The notes under the pieces: model-generated
Told to the model about the DNA's origin: nothing
The model's input: the letters and a program-made list of their open reading frames with translations, nothing else
Database searches by the model: none
Shown: positions 1-8,842 of the stretch, one piece after another
Layout: each line of letters opens with the position of its first letter
How positions within the stretch are numbered: position 1 is the first letter of the stretch
Origin: Microbacterium sp. RU33B
Lineage (GTDB): Bacteria; Actinomycetota; Actinomycetes; Actinomycetales; Microbacteriaceae
DNA length: 64,000 bases
Assembly (NCBI RefSeq): GCF_900155915.1
Contig: NZ_FTPO01000001.1
Coordinates: 1,612,001-1,676,000 of the forward strand
Direction of reading: 5' to 3'
Made by a program: the position numbers and the translations under genes

Positions 1-200
1 ACGGATGCCGCGGTCAGCACCATCCGCCGCGTGCGCTCGTGCAGGGTGCGCAGCGGCGCGAAGTAGTTCGACAGGCGCGCGCGCAGGTTCTTGGCCTTGC
101 CGACGTACAGCACCCGTCCGTCGCCGTCGCGGAAGCGGTACACGCCCGGATGGGTGGGGATCTCCCCCGCCTTCGGCTTGTACGGAAGCTGGTCAGCCAT
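1..200 (-). CDS. uvrC: UvrABC excinuclease subunit C (5' part only)
   Basis: Only the first 66 codons are inside the window; the gene runs off the left edge. UvrC makes both incisions around a DNA lesion marked by UvrA-UvrB. The visible part is the start of the GIY-YIG nuclease domain: GVY at residues 19-21 and YVG at 32-34, followed by a basic K-A-K-N-L-R-A-R-L helix typical of UvrC. The ATG lies 10 nt after the uvrA stop with an AGGG just before it, so uvrA and uvrC look co-transcribed. Family assignment is firm; completeness of the rest cannot be judged. Confidence 0.93.
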   Translation of the reverse strand, partial: MADQLPYKPKAGEIPTHPGVYRFRDGDGRVLYVGKAKNLRARLSNYFAPLRTLHERTRRMVLTAAS

Positions 201-210
201 GCCCTGGTGC

Positions 211-3150
211 TCAGCCCGCCTTGCGCGCTTCGACGGCCGACTGGCGGCCCGGGAGGATCTCGGCGAGGAAGCGACCGGTGTGGCTCGCCTCCTTGCGCGC
301 GACCTGCTCGGGAGTGCCCGTCGCCACGATCGTGCCGCCGCCGGATCCGCCCTCGGGGCCGAGGTCGATGATCCAGTCCGCCGACTTGATGACGTCGAGG
401 TTGTGCTCGATCACGATGACCGTGTTGCCCTTGTCGACGAGCTCGCTGAGCACCTCGAGCAGACGACGCGTATCTTCGAAGTGCAGACCCGTCGTGGGTT
501 CGTCGAGGACGTAGATCGAGCGACCGTTGGAGCGGCGCTGCAGCTCGGTCGCGAGCTTGACGCGCTGCGCCTCGCCCCCGGAGAGCGTCGTGGCGGACTG
601 CCCGAGCCGCACGTAGCCGAGCCCCACGTCGACGAGTGTGCGCAGGTAGCGGTGGATGGCCTGGATCGGCTCGAAGAACTCCGCGGCATCCGCGATCGAC
701 ATCTCGAGCACCTCGGCGATGTTCTTGCCCTTGTAGTGCACCGAGAGCGTGTCGCGGTTGTAGCGCTTGCCGTGGCAGACCTCGCAGTCGACGTAGACGT
801 CGGGGAGGAAGTTCATCTCGATCTTGATCGTGCCGTCGCCGGAGCACGCGTCGCAGCGTCCGCCCTTGACGTTGAAGCTGAACCTGCCCGGCTGGTAGCC
901 ACGCGCCTTCGCCTCGAGCGTCTCGCTGAACAGCGTGCGGATGCGGTCGAAGACGCCCGTGTAGGTCGCCGGGTTCGATCGCGGTGTGCGACCGATCGGC
1001 GCCTGGTCGACGTGCACGACCTTGTCGAGGTTGTCGAGCCCCACGACCCGCGTGTGCTTGCCCGCCACCCGCCGGGCGCCGTTGAGCCGTGTCGCGAGCA
1101 CTTCGTAGAGGATGCCGTTGACCAGCGACGACTTTCCCGACCCGCTGACGCCGGTGACCGCCGTCAGCACGCCGAGCGGGAAGTCGACCGTGACGTTCTG
1201 AAGATTGTTCTCGCGCGCCCCGACGACCGTGATCTGGCGGCTCTTGTCGATCTTTCGGCGCTTCTTCGGCGTCGGGATCTCCCGGCGGCCCGAGAGGTAG
1301 TCGCCGGTGATCGAGTTGCGATCCTCCAGGAGTGAGGCGAGGGGGCCCGAATGCACGACGTCGCCACCGTGCACACCCGCGCGAGGTCCGATGTCGACGA
1401 CCCAGTCGGCGGCGTGGATGGTCTCCTCGTCGTGTTCGACGACGATCAGCGTGTTCCCCAGGTCGCGAAGGGTGAGCAGAGTCTCGATGAGCCGGCGGTT
1501 GTCGCGCTGGTGCAGGCCGATCGAGGGTTCGTCGAGCACGTACAGCACGCCCGTCAGCCCCGAGCCGATCTGCGTGGCGAGGCGGATGCGCTGCGCCTCG
1601 CCGCCCGACAGCGAGCCGGCGGAGCGGCTGAGGCTGAGGTAGGTCAGTCCGACCTGGATGAGGAAGTCGAGCCGCGCGCGGATCTCGCGCAGGACGGCGG
1701 CCGCGATCTTGGCCTCGCGGTCGGTCAGCTCCAGGTTCGCGAAGAACCCCTGGGCGTCGGCGAGGCTGAGGCGGGATGCCTCGGCGATCGAGTGCCCGTG
1801 CACCATGACGGCGAGCACTTCGGGCTTGAGGCGGTTGCCGTCGCAGGCCGGGCACGGCACTTCGCGCAGATACTCCGACCAGCGCTGGCGCTGCGTGTCG
1901 GACTCGGCCTGCAGGTACTGGCGCTCGATGTAGGGCACGACGCCCTCGAAGCCCGACGCGTACCGCATCTCACGGCCGTAGCGGTTCTTCCACTTGACGG
2001 TGACCTTGTAGTCCTCGCCGCGGAGGACGGCATCCTGCACGTCGACCCGGAGGTCTTTCCAGGGGGTGTCGAGCGAGAAGTTCAGGTCGCGGGCGAGGCC
2101 CTCGAGCAGACGCTCGTAGTACTGGAAGAGACCCTTGCCCTGCGTCGTCCACGGCAGCAGCACGCCCTCGGCGATCGAGAGCTCCTCGTCGCCCAGCATG
2201 AGCTCGACGTCGACCGACATGCGGGTGCCCAGGCCCGAGCAGGTGGGGCAGGCGCCGAACGGCGCGTTGAAGGAGAAGGTGCGCGGCTCGATCTCGGTGA
2301 GCTGGAGCGGATGCCCGTTGGGGCACGCGAGCTTCTCGGAGAAGCTCTGCCACGCGTCGTCGCCTTCGCCGTCGACGAAGTTGACCTGCATCGTGCCTCC
2401 GGCGAGGCCGAGGGCGGTCTCGACGGAGTCGGTGACCCGACTCAGGATGTCGGGGGCGGCGACGAGTCGGTCGACGACGACCGCGATGTCGTGCTTGTAG
2501 CTCTTCTTGAGGACGGGCGGCTCGGCGAGCTGCACGAGCTCGCCGTCGACGATGGCGCGCGCGTATCCCTTCGCACCGAGCTCCTTGAAGAGGTCGACGA
2601 ACTCGCCCTTCTTCTGCGAGACGACGGGCGCCACGATCTGGTACCGCGTGCGCTCGGGCAGCTCCATGAGCTGGTCGGCGATCTGCTGCACCGTCTGCCG
2701 CTGGATGATCTCGCCGCACTCGGGACAGTGCGGGACCCCGATGCGCGCCCACAGCAGGCGCATGTAGTCGTAGATCTCCGTGATCGTGCCGACGGTGGAG
2801 CGGGGGTTGCGGTTGGTCGACTTCTGATCGATCGACACGGCAGGGCTGAGACCCTCGATGAAGTCGACGTCGGGCCGGTCGACCTGACCGAGGAACTGGC
2901 GCGCGTAGGCGCTCAGCGACTCGACGTAGCGGCGCTGACCCTCGGCGAAGATCGTGTCGAACGCGAGGCTCGACTTGCCCGACCCCGAGAGCCCTGTGAA
3001 CACGACGAGGGAGTCGCGCGGGATGTCGAGATCGATGTTCTTGAGATTGTGGACGCGCGCCCCGCGGACGCTGAGCTTGCCCCCGGGTGCGCCGAATCCC
3101 TGCTGCTTTCCCGAGTGGTTTCCGGGCACGACGACGGGTGAGATAGGCAC
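211..3150 (-). CDS. uvrA: UvrABC excinuclease ATPase subunit A
   Basis: UvrA is the damage-sensing ABC-type ATPase of nucleotide excision repair and loads UvrB at lesions. At 979 residues it has the usual full length. The first Walker A motif (GLSGSGKS) is at residues 53-60 and the second (GVSGSGKSS) near 665. Two ABC signatures (LSGGEAQR) and zinc-binding CxxC pairs (CPEC, CDAC, CEVC) are visible. The start is a GTG with no ribosome binding site but with TAGACT exactly 6 nt upstream, which suggests a leaderless mRNA. The N-terminus carries a short extension of about 25 residues before the conserved KLSVRGAR segment, as in many actinobacterial UvrA. uvrC follows in the same direction. Confidence 0.97.
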   Translation of the reverse strand: MPISPVVVPGNHSGKQQGFGAPGGKLSVRGARVHNLKNIDLDIPRDSLVVFTGLSGSGKSSLAFDTIFAEGQRRYVESLSAYARQFLGQVDRPDVDFIEGLSPAVSIDQKSTNRNPRSTVGTITEIYDYMRLLWARIGVPHCPECGEIIQRQTVQQIADQLMELPERTRYQIVAPVVSQKKGEFVDLFKELGAKGYARAIVDGELVQLAEPPVLKKSYKHDIAVVVDRLVAAPDILSRVTDSVETALGLAGGTMQVNFVDGEGDDAWQSFSEKLACPNGHPLQLTEIEPRTFSFNAPFGACPTCSGLGTRMSVDVELMLGDEELSIAEGVLLPWTTQGKGLFQYYERLLEGLARDLNFSLDTPWKDLRVDVQDAVLRGEDYKVTVKWKNRYGREMRYASGFEGVVPYIERQYLQAESDTQRQRWSEYLREVPCPACDGNRLKPEVLAVMVHGHSIAEASRLSLADAQGFFANLELTDREAKIAAAVLREIRARLDFLIQVGLTYLSLSRSAGSLSGGEAQRIRLATQIGSGLTGVLYVLDEPSIGLHQRDNRRLIETLLTLRDLGNTLIVVEHDEETIHAADWVVDIGPRAGVHGGDVVHSGPLASLLEDRNSITGDYLSGRREIPTPKKRRKIDKSRQITVVGARENNLQNVTVDFPLGVLTAVTGVSGSGKSSLVNGILYEVLATRLNGARRVAGKHTRVVGLDNLDKVVHVDQAPIGRTPRSNPATYTGVFDRIRTLFSETLEAKARGYQPGRFSFNVKGGRCDACSGDGTIKIEMNFLPDVYVDCEVCHGKRYNRDTLSVHYKGKNIAEVLEMSIADAAEFFEPIQAIHRYLRTLVDVGLGYVRLGQSATTLSGGEAQRVKLATELQRRSNGRSIYVLDEPTTGLHFEDTRRLLEVLSELVDKGNTVIVIEHNLDVIKSADWIIDLGPEGGSGGGTIVATGTPEQVARKEASHTGRFLAEILPGRQSAVEARKAG

Positions 3151-3156
3151 CGGTCA

Positions 3157-3162
3157 AGTCTA
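3157..3162 (-). promoter_or_regulatory. -10 hexamer of uvrA, leaderless start
   Basis: TAGACT on the minus strand ends 6 nt before the GTG start of uvrA. A start point at or next to the G would give an mRNA without a leader. No convincing -35 is seen. Inferred from spacing only. Confidence 0.6.
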
Positions 3163-3229
3163 GGCGGGGCCTCCGACATCGGCTCCGGGTTCGCGGTCGG
3201 CGGAGTGCGCCCACCGCGCGGGTGGGGCC

Positions 3230-3676
3230 TCAGGACCGCGCGCGCCCCCCGGCGAACGGCGCGAGGCCGTCGCGCAGCGCGCCGAGCTGCGCGGCATCCA
3301 TCCCGACGATCTCCATGACCTGCGCGGGTACGGCCAGGGCGCGCTCGCGCAGCGCGCGTCCGTCCGCCGTGAGGGCGATCTCGAGCACGCGCTCGTCCTG
3401 CGCGCGGCGGCGCCGCGTCACGCGGCCCTGCGCCTCGAGTCGCTTCACGAGCGGCGAGAGCGTCGCGGGCTCCATGGCGAGCTCGTCGGCCAGCTCTCCG
3501 AGCGAGCGCGGCGACTGCTCCCAGAGGGCGAGCATCACGAGATACTGCGGATGCGTCAGCCCCAGGGGCTCGAGCACCGGACGGTAGATCGACACGACAT
3601 TTCGGGCAGCCGTGACGATCGCGAAGCAGAGCTGATTCTCGAGCTTCAGCAGATCGTCGCGCGGATCGGTCTCCAT
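3230..3676 (-). CDS. MarR-family transcriptional regulator
   Basis: A 148-residue winged-helix repressor of the MarR family, which usually binds a palindrome near its own promoter and releases it on binding a ligand or on oxidation. The body shows the family pattern: an N-terminal dimer helix, a recognition helix around LGELADELAMEPATLSPLVKRLEAQG, and a wing with RRRRAQDERVLEIALTADG. Two cysteines at most are present, so an OhrR-like thiol switch is not clear. It is divergent from the small gene at 3714 with only 37 bp between the starts, so the two probably share an operator. The ATG has TAGAGT 6 nt upstream and no ribosome binding site. Confidence 0.9.
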   Translation of the reverse strand: METDPRDDLLKLENQLCFAIVTAARNVVSIYRPVLEPLGLTHPQYLVMLALWEQSPRSLGELADELAMEPATLSPLVKRLEAQGRVTRRRRAQDERVLEIALTADGRALRERALAVPAQVMEIVGMDAAQLGALRDGLAPFAGGRARS

Positions 3677-3682
3677 GCGTCC

Positions 3683-3709
3683 ACTCTACCAATTACTTAG
3701 TACACTAAT
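3683..3709. promoter_or_regulatory. Divergent promoter and candidate MarR operator
   Basis: The 37 bp between two opposite start codons hold both promoters. TAGAGT (minus strand, 3683-3688) lies 6 nt before the marR ATG; TACACT (plus strand, 3701-3706) lies 7 nt before the ATG at 3714. Between them 3692-3709 is an AT-rich imperfect inverted repeat with ATTA and TAAT ends, a reasonable site for a MarR dimer that would block both promoters. Operator function is inferred. Confidence 0.55.
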
Positions 3710-3713
3710 CTTT

Positions 3714-3944
3714 ATGACACGAAAGGACGCCGTTCCGCTGCGGCAGCGGATACGCGAGGCCGGCGGGCTCTACGCCTGGTTCAACGCCTCACTCATCCGC
3801 GTCGCCGGACCCGCGTCGGTCGGGCCGTACGAGACGACGCCCGAGCCCGAGCGCACAGAGCGCCCGTGTCCGCTGTGCGGCTCCGCGATGTCGCAGCACA
3901 CGTTCGACCGGTCGGGCCCGAAGCCTCTCATGCACTGCCCCTGA
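3714..3944 (+). CDS. Small putative zinc-ribbon protein (hypothetical)
   Basis: A 76-residue protein of unknown function. Its C-terminal half carries CPLCG followed, after about 20 residues, by a final cysteine in MHCP; this resembles half of a zinc ribbon with one ligand supplied by the C-terminal cysteine and the histidines nearby. The N-terminus is basic (MTRKDAVPLRQR). The start at 3714 is chosen because TACACT lies 7 nt upstream and no Shine-Dalgarno is present. It faces away from marR and may be its regulatory target. It ends just before the convergent uvrB stop. Confidence 0.7.
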   Translation: MTRKDAVPLRQRIREAGGLYAWFNASLIRVAGPASVGPYETTPEPERTERPCPLCGSAMSQHTFDRSGPKPLMHCP

Positions 3945-3963
3945 GCGCGCACAGACTCCGAAC

Positions 3964-6045
3964 TCAGGCGTGACCCGCACGCTCCATGGCGCGCAGCTCC
4001 TTCTTGAGGTCTTGCACCTCGTCGCGAAGACGCGCCGCGAGCTCGAACTTCAGCTCTCCCGCGGCCGCCAGCATCTGGTTCGACAGGTCGAGGATCGTCG
4101 CCTCGAGCTGGTTCGCCCCCTCGGCGGCGATGCCCTCGCGACGAAGGCCGGGCGTCGGGCTCTTGCCCTTGCCCGACTTGGTCTTCCCCGAGTCCTTGCG
4201 CGACATCATGGCCGCCGTGTCGGCGCCTTCGCGCGCGAGGACGTCGGTGATGTCGGCGATCCGCTTGCGCAGCGCCGTGGGCTCGATCCCGTTCTCGATG
4301 TTGTACGCGATCTGGCGATCCCGACGACGATCGGTCTCTTCGATGGCCTTGCGCATCGAGTCGGTCATGACGTCGGCGTACATGTGCACTTCGCCCGAGA
4401 CGTTGCGCGCGGCACGGCCGATCGTCTGGATGAGCGAGGTGCCCGAGCGCAGGAACCCCTCTTTGTCGGCGTCGAGGATGGCCACGAGCGACACCTCGGG
4501 CAGGTCGAGACCCTCTCGAAGCAGGTTGATGCCGACGAGGACGTCGTAGACGCCGGCGCGCAGCTCACTGAGCAGCTCGACACGACGCAGAGTGTCGACA
4601 TCGGAGTGGAGGTAGCGGACCCGCACTCCGTGCTCGCCGAGGAAGTCGGTGAGCTCTTCGGCCATCTTCTTCGTGAGGGTGGTGACGAGGGCGCGCTCAT
4701 CACGCTCGGTGCGGATGCGGATCTCCTCGAGGAGATCGTCGATCTGACCCTTCGACGGCTTGACGATGATCTTCGGGTCGACCAGGCCGGTCGGGCGGAT
4801 GATCTGCTCGACCACACCGTCGGCGATGCCCATCTCGTAGCGCCCGGGCGTCGCCGACAGGTAGACGGTCTGGCCCACGCGGTTCTTGAACTCGTCCCAC
4901 CGGAGCGGTCGGTTGTCCATGGCGCTCGGAAGCCGGAATCCGTGCTCGACGAGCGTGCGCTTGCGCGAGGCATCCCCCTCGTACATGGCGCCGATCTGCG
5001 GGACCGCGACGTGCGACTCGTCGATCACCATGAGGAAGTCGTCGGGGAAGAAGTCGAGAAGCGTGTGCGGCGCCTCGCCCGGGGCGCGGCCGTCGATGTG
5101 GCGGGAGTAGTTCTCGATGCCCGAGCAGAATCCGAGCTGCTGCAGCATCTCGAGGTCGAAGGTCGTGCGCATGCGCAGACGCTGAGCCTCGAGCAGCTTG
5201 TTCTGCGACTCGAGCTCCTTCAGCCGCTCCTCGAGCTCGGCCTCGATCGTGCCGATCGCTCGCTGCACGGTGTCGGTGCCGGCGACGTAGTGCGAGGCGG
5301 GGAAGATCGGCACGGACTCCATCTTCTGCACGACGTCGCCGGTGAGCGGGTGCAGCATGTAGAGCGCCTCGATCTCGTCGCCGAACATCTCGATGCGGAT
5401 CGCGTACTCCTCGTAGACGGGGATGATCTCGATCGTGTCGCCGCGCACGCGGAAGTTGCCGCGGGAGAAGTCGACGTCGTTGCGGTTGTACTGCATCGCG
5501 ATGAACTTGCGGATGAGGGCGTCGCGGTCGTACCGCTCCCCCACCTGCAGCGCCACCATCGCACGCAGATACTCTTCGGGCGCCCCGAGGCCGTAGATGC
5601 ACGACACCGTGGAGACCACGATGACATCGCGGCGCGACAGGAGCGAGTTCGTCGTGGAGTGGCGCAGCCGCTCGACCTCGGCGTTGATCGAGGAGTCCTT
5701 CTCGATGAAGGTGTCGGTCTGGGGGACGTAGGCCTCGGGCTGGTAGTAGTCGTAGTAGCTCACGAAGTACTCGACGGCGTTGTGGGGCATGAGCTCGCGG
5801 AACTCGTTGGCCAGCTGCGCGGCGAGGGTCTTGTTGTGTGCGAGCACCAGTGTGGGCCGCTGCACCTGCTCGACCAGCCACGCCGTCGTGGCGGACTTGC
5901 CCGTGCCGGTCGCGCCGAGGAGCACGACGTCGGTCTCGCCCGCGTTGATGCGCGCGGCGAGTTCGGCGATCGCCGCCGGCTGGTCACCGCTCGGCTGGAA
6001 TTCGCTGACGACCTCGAAAGGCCGCACGCTGCGCGTCGTCTGCAT
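3964..6045 (-). CDS. uvrB: UvrABC excinuclease helicase subunit B
   Basis: UvrB is the DNA-loading helicase-like subunit that verifies damage and recruits UvrC. Seen are the Walker A motif (GATGTGKS) near residue 45, the beta-hairpin stretch around [12 protein letters not shown], the DESH box, helicase motif VI (QTIGRAARN) and a C-terminal UVR motif that would bind UvrC. The length (about 693 residues) is normal. There are two adjacent ATG codons (6048 and 6045); TACGCT lies 6 nt before the second one, so the second ATG is preferred as a leaderless start. The first ATG would give 694 residues. Confidence 0.97.
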   Translation of the reverse strand: MQTTRSVRPFEVVSEFQPSGDQPAAIAELAARINAGETDVVLLGATGTGKSATTAWLVEQVQRPTLVLAHNKTLAAQLANEFRELMPHNAVEYFVSYYDYYQPEAYVPQTDTFIEKDSSINAEVERLRHSTTNSLLSRRDVIVVSTVSCIYGLGAPEEYLRAMVALQVGERYDRDALIRKFIAMQYNRNDVDFSRGNFRVRGDTIEIIPVYEEYAIRIEMFGDEIEALYMLHPLTGDVVQKMESVPIFPASHYVAGTDTVQRAIGTIEAELEERLKELESQNKLLEAQRLRMRTTFDLEMLQQLGFCSGIENYSRHIDGRAPGEAPHTLLDFFPDDFLMVIDESHVAVPQIGAMYEGDASRKRTLVEHGFRLPSAMDNRPLRWDEFKNRVGQTVYLSATPGRYEMGIADGVVEQIIRPTGLVDPKIIVKPSKGQIDDLLEEIRIRTERDERALVTTLTKKMAEELTDFLGEHGVRVRYLHSDVDTLRRVELLSELRAGVYDVLVGINLLREGLDLPEVSLVAILDADKEGFLRSGTSLIQTIGRAARNVSGEVHMYADVMTDSMRKAIEETDRRRDRQIAYNIENGIEPTALRKRIADITDVLAREGADTAAMMSRKDSGKTKSGKGKSPTPGLRREGIAAEGANQLEATILDLSNQMLAAAGELKFELAARLRDEVQDLKKELRAMERAGHA

Positions 6046-6051
6046 CATTCC

Positions 6052-6057
6052 AGCGTA
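6052..6057 (-). promoter_or_regulatory. -10 hexamer of uvrB
   Basis: TACGCT on the minus strand is 3 nt from the first ATG and 6 nt from the second. The spacing seen at other starts in this window (6-7 nt) favours the second ATG as the leaderless start codon. Confidence 0.5.
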
Positions 6058-6110
6058 GGCGGGGCCTCGGACATCCGGCCCGCGGTTCGCCCCAGGCTGA
6101 TCGGACGGAG

Positions 6111-6218
6111 CTAGGCGCGGTCGTCCTCACCGGATTCGAAGTCGCCCGTCGCGAAGTCGTCCCATTCCCATTCGTCGGGTCCGGCGGACTGCGCCATCCC
6201 GTCGCTGCGTCGTGCCAT
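6111..6218 (-). CDS. Small acidic protein of 35 residues (hypothetical)
   Basis: A very short gene upstream of uvrB. It encodes a basic N-terminus (MARRSDG) followed by an acidic, tryptophan-containing tail (DEWEWDDF and many D/E residues). Support for expression comes from a strong Shine-Dalgarno, GGAGGAG-like, 6-7 nt before the ATG, unlike most genes nearby. It reads towards uvrB, whose start is 63 nt away. No function is recognised; it may be one of the small conserved proteins seen in Microbacteriaceae. Homology is not checked. Confidence 0.6.
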   Translation of the reverse strand: MARRSDGMAQSAGPDEWEWDDFATGDFESGEDDRA

Positions 6219-6317
6219 GTGCCGCTCCTCCCGTCGGTGGTGCTCTGGCGAGAGGCTACGCGCGCCGTGTGAACGGGTCGTATCAGGGCGGTATCGGTGC
6301 AGTGACCCTCCGGCAGG

Positions 6318-6944
6318 TCACCGACCCCCGGGAGCACGCGCGTCGAGAAGGGCGGGCAGCCCCGCCCACAGCTCGTCGGTCTGACGCAGCGTGTCGTCGA
6401 TGTCGCCCGCCGTGTCGATCACGACGTCGGCGATCGCGAGCCGTGCGCGGTCGTCGACCTGTGACGCGAGGCGCGCCGCGGCATCCGCCTCGGTCATCCC
6501 CCGGAGCTCGACCAGTCGGCGGAGGCGCACCTCGGCCGGCGCGTGCGCGACCACGATGAGCTCCCACGGGTCGTCGGCGCGGGCTTCGACGAGAAGAGGG
6601 ACGTCGTAGACCACGACCGCATCCGCGTCGTCCTCGACCGCTGCCGCGAAGCGCCGGGCCGACTCGGCGCGCACGGCGGGGTGCACGATCGCGTTGAGGC
6701 GGGCGATCGCGTCGGGGTCGCCGAACACCCGGCTGCCGAGCCCCCCTCGGTCCAGCGACCCGTCGGGGAGGATGACGTCGGCGCCGAATGCGGCGGCGAT
6801 CGCAGTCAGCACGGGCGAGCCGGGCCGCTGCACGTCGCGCACGATGGCGTCCGCGTCCACGATCACGGCGCCGTGCGCGGCGAGCCGGGAAGCGATGGTC
6901 GATTTGCCGGACGCGATGCCTCCGGTCAGGGCGATGAGCGGCAC
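6318..6944 (-). CDS. coaE: Dephospho-CoA kinase
   Basis: CoaE phosphorylates the ribose 3'-hydroxyl of dephospho-CoA, the last step of coenzyme A synthesis. The P-loop is at the N-terminus (ALTGGIASGKST) and the family motifs DADAIVRDV, HPAVR and YDVPLLVEA follow in order. The GTG at 6944 is chosen because it places the P-loop about 8 residues from the start as in the family, giving 208 residues; an ATG at 6989 would add 15 residues without family support. The frame stays open far upstream, which is a high-GC artefact. Confidence 0.9.
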   Translation of the reverse strand: MPLIALTGGIASGKSTIASRLAAHGAVIVDADAIVRDVQRPGSPVLTAIAAAFGADVILPDGSLDRGGLGSRVFGDPDAIARLNAIVHPAVRAESARRFAAAVEDDADAVVVYDVPLLVEARADDPWELIVVAHAPAEVRLRRLVELRGMTEADAAARLASQVDDRARLAIADVVIDTAGDIDDTLRQTDELWAGLPALLDARAPGGR

Positions 6945-7002
6945 GAGACGAGCATCCCACGCCCTCGGCGCGCCCGTCCCTGTTTCCATGCGCGTGAATG
7001 CA

Positions 7003-7085
7003 CACCTCAGGATCACCTCAAGAAGGGGATCTGAAGGTCGCCCTGAGCCTGAGCCAAGGCCGCCCTGAGGCGGCCGCCATAACTT
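7003..7085 (+). promoter_or_regulatory. Promoter region of the SipW/TasA-like operon with phased direct repeats
   Basis: CACCTCAG (7003-7010) and CACCTCAA (7014-7021) form a direct repeat with an 11-bp period. A second pair, AAGG-Y-CGCCCTGAG, occurs at 7034-7047 and 7056-7069 with a 22-bp period. A perfect 7-bp hairpin GGCCGCC-CTGA-GGCGGCC lies at 7058-7075, and a -10-like TAACTT at 7080-7085. OmpR/PhoB-type regulators bind direct repeats with 11-bp phasing, and such a regulator is encoded at 9472. The link is inference. The expected 5' leader is about 70 nt. Confidence 0.5.
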
Positions 7086-7164
7086 CGAGATGTCGCGAAG
7101 AACGGGGATCGCCTTGGGGGAGATCAGAACCGCGCGGCACACGAACTCACTGAAAAGGCAAGCC

Positions 7165-7719
7165 ATGTCGAACCTCACCACCCAGACCGAGACCCGCCGC
7201 GACGCCCGCAAGAAGAACAAGCGCCGCCCGATCATCGCCTTCGCCCTCGCGACCCTCGCGGTCGGCGGCGTCGGTGCCGCGCTCACGAGCGCCGCCTGGA
7301 CCGACAACGTCTTCTTCTCCGCGTCGGCCGACGCCGCGACCTTCGACCTGCAGGGCTCGCTCGACGGCACCGACTGGAAGCAGTCGGACAACAAGGAGAA
7401 GATCGAGCTCGTCGTTCCCGCGACGGCGTTCGCGAAGCTGCTCCCGGGCGAGACTCGCACGGTCACGCTGTACGTGAAGAACCTCGGCAACGTCAGCGCG
7501 AAGCTCGCCTCGTCGGTCGAGTGGTCGAGCGCGACGAACTTCGTCGTCAAGCCGGAGGCCGCGGTTTCGGACCTCGCGACCACGCTGACTCCCGCCACCA
7601 CGAAGGGCGACTCCGACGCATTCACGCTCACGGTGAAGGCGCCGTCGGACTGGAAGCCGGACAACAAGGGCAAGGCCGGCACGATCATCGTCACGATCAG
7701 CGGCGAAGCCACCTCCTGA
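7165..7719 (+). CDS. TasA/camelysin-like exported protein with SipW-type signal
   Basis: A 184-residue exported protein. The N-terminus is very basic (residues 11-21), followed by a hydrophobic stretch (22-42) and the motif SAAWTDN (42-48), the hallmark of substrates of SipW-type signal peptidases. The mature part (about 140 residues) is rich in beta-prone and threonine/serine segments and reads like a single Ig-like or TasA-like domain: a pattern around LLPGETRTVTLYVKNLGN matches proteins of this type. No cysteines remain in the mature part. In Bacillus, TasA forms matrix fibres; here that role is inferred. The ATG at 7165 has AAAAGG upstream. It is the first gene of an operon with the peptidase next. 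Confidence 0.82.
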   Translation: MSNLTTQTETRRDARKKNKRRPIIAFALATLAVGGVGAALTSAAWTDNVFFSASADAATFDLQGSLDGTDWKQSDNKEKIELVVPATAFAKLLPGETRTVTLYVKNLGNVSAKLASSVEWSSATNFVVKPEAAVSDLATTLTPATTKGDSDAFTLTVKAPSDWKPDNKGKAGTIIVTISGEATS

Positions 7720-7766
7720 TCGACCACCACCCGCACGCCCGCCATCGAGGAAGACAGGAGACCATC

Positions 7767-8315
7767 ATGAACACGTTGCGACGGATCGCGATGATCGCCC
7801 TGTGGACCCTGGCGGGCGTGGGGGTGCTGTGCGGTGTCGTCTGGGGCGCCACCGCCGCCGGCGTCATCAAGCCGCTCATCGTGATCTCCGGCTCGATGGA
7901 GCCGGGGATCATGACGGGCGACCTCTTGATCGCCACCAAGACCGCCGCCTCGGACCTCGAGGTCGGCGACGTCGTGAGCCTGCCGAGCGAGCTCACCGAC
8001 AAGCTCGTGACGCACCGCATCGTTGCGATCGAGGCAGCGGGGGACGGCTATCTCGTCACGATGAAGGGCGACAACAACGAGTTCGAGGACGCCCTCGACT
8101 ACTCGATCACCGGCGACGTCTGGAAGCCCGAAGTCCAGGTGCCCGGCGCCGGATCGATCGTGATGCGCGCGACGACGCCCGCCGTGGCCGTGCCGCTGCT
8201 GATCGGCCTCGTCGCCCTCCTGGGCCTGACGCTGCTCCTCCCGGCTCCCGAGCCGCGCGAGCGCACGTCGCGCCGGGCGCGGGCGCAGGCTCTGAACGCC
8301 GAGGTCGCACGATGA
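7767..8315 (+). CDS. sipW: SipW-type (ER-type) signal peptidase I
   Basis: A 182-residue membrane protease that removes signal peptides from TasA-like substrates. Residues 7-29 form the first membrane segment. The catalytic Ser43 sits in SGSMEP, and the general base is His83 in VTHRIV rather than the lysine of ordinary bacterial signal peptidases; KGDNN at 100-104 is the conserved box E. A second membrane segment lies near residues 143-163 before a basic tail. These features define the SipW/SEC11 branch. GGAG is well placed before the ATG. The substrates are probably the two proteins with SA(A)W-x-D motifs on either side. It overlaps the next gene by ATGA. Confidence 0.93.
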   Translation: MNTLRRIAMIALWTLAGVGVLCGVVWGATAAGVIKPLIVISGSMEPGIMTGDLLIATKTAASDLEVGDVVSLPSELTDKLVTHRIVAIEAAGDGYLVTMKGDNNEFEDALDYSITGDVWKPEVQVPGAGSIVMRATTPAVAVPLLIGLVALLGLTLLLPAPEPRERTSRRARAQALNAEVAR

Positions 8316-8842
8316 AGCGCTGGGGCGCCGTCGTGCTGGCGGCCGTGATCGGAGGTGCCCTGGGAGCGGCATCGCTGACCGGCGCCGCCTCGGCATCGAC
8401 CATCCCGTTCGACGTCGACTTCGGAATCGTGATGCCCGGGGAGGCACGCGAAGCCCGAGTGGATGTCGTCGTGCCCGTCATCTCGACGGTCACTGCGGCG
8501 GGATGGGATGAGATCACCGGAGACGGCGCCTGGGGTGCCGAACTGTGCGACGCGGGGGGCGCCTGCACACCGGTGACCGAGCTCGTGGGGACGACGTTGC
8601 AGATCGACACCTACGACCTCGTTCTGGGGGTAACCATGCCGGAGACGGCAACCGGTGCGGCCACGTCCGGACGTGGCCGCATCTCGCTCGAGGAGATCCC
8701 GGAGCTTCCCGTCACCGGCGGCCTGGCCGCCACGGGCGGGACGCTTCCGTGGATCGCCGCAGCGATCGGCGCCGCCGCTCTGGGGAGCGGCGCCGCCATC
8801 CTGATCCGCCGACGACGAACCGGAGAGGAGACGACCCGATGA
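8312..8842 (+). CDS. Sortase-type surface protein with tandem LPVTG and LAATG signals
   Basis: A 176-residue exported protein: a signal peptide (residues 1-30), a short beta-rich domain with two close cysteines (C79, C85), then a cell-wall sorting tail. The tail has LPVTG (132-136), LAATG (138-142), a hydrophobic helix (145-165) and four arginines. LPxTG is the class A/D-type sortase motif and LAxTG the class E-type motif, so two possible cleavage sites lie 6 residues apart. No sortase gene is in the window. The gene overlaps sipW (ATGA) and the next gene in the same way, so the three are translationally coupled. Its own role is unknown; it could anchor fibres of the TasA-like protein. Confidence 0.8.
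   Translation: MKRWGAVVLAAVIGGALGAASLTGAASASTIPFDVDFGIVMPGEAREARVDVVVPVISTVTAAGWDEITGDGAWGAELCDAGGACTPVTELVGTTLQIDTYDLVLGVTMPETATGAATSGRGRISLEEIPELPVTGGLAATGGTLPWIAAAIGAAALGSGAAILIRRRRTGEETTR

Noticed and set aside
6302..6321. Terminator for coaE (GTGACC / GGTCAC stem).
   Set aside because: The stem is only 6 bp, overlaps the stop codon and has no U tract.
6318..8447. An open frame of 709 codons extending coaE upstream to the export operon.
   Set aside because: The extra part runs antisense through the TasA-like and SipW genes. The CoaE family start fits the GTG at 6944.
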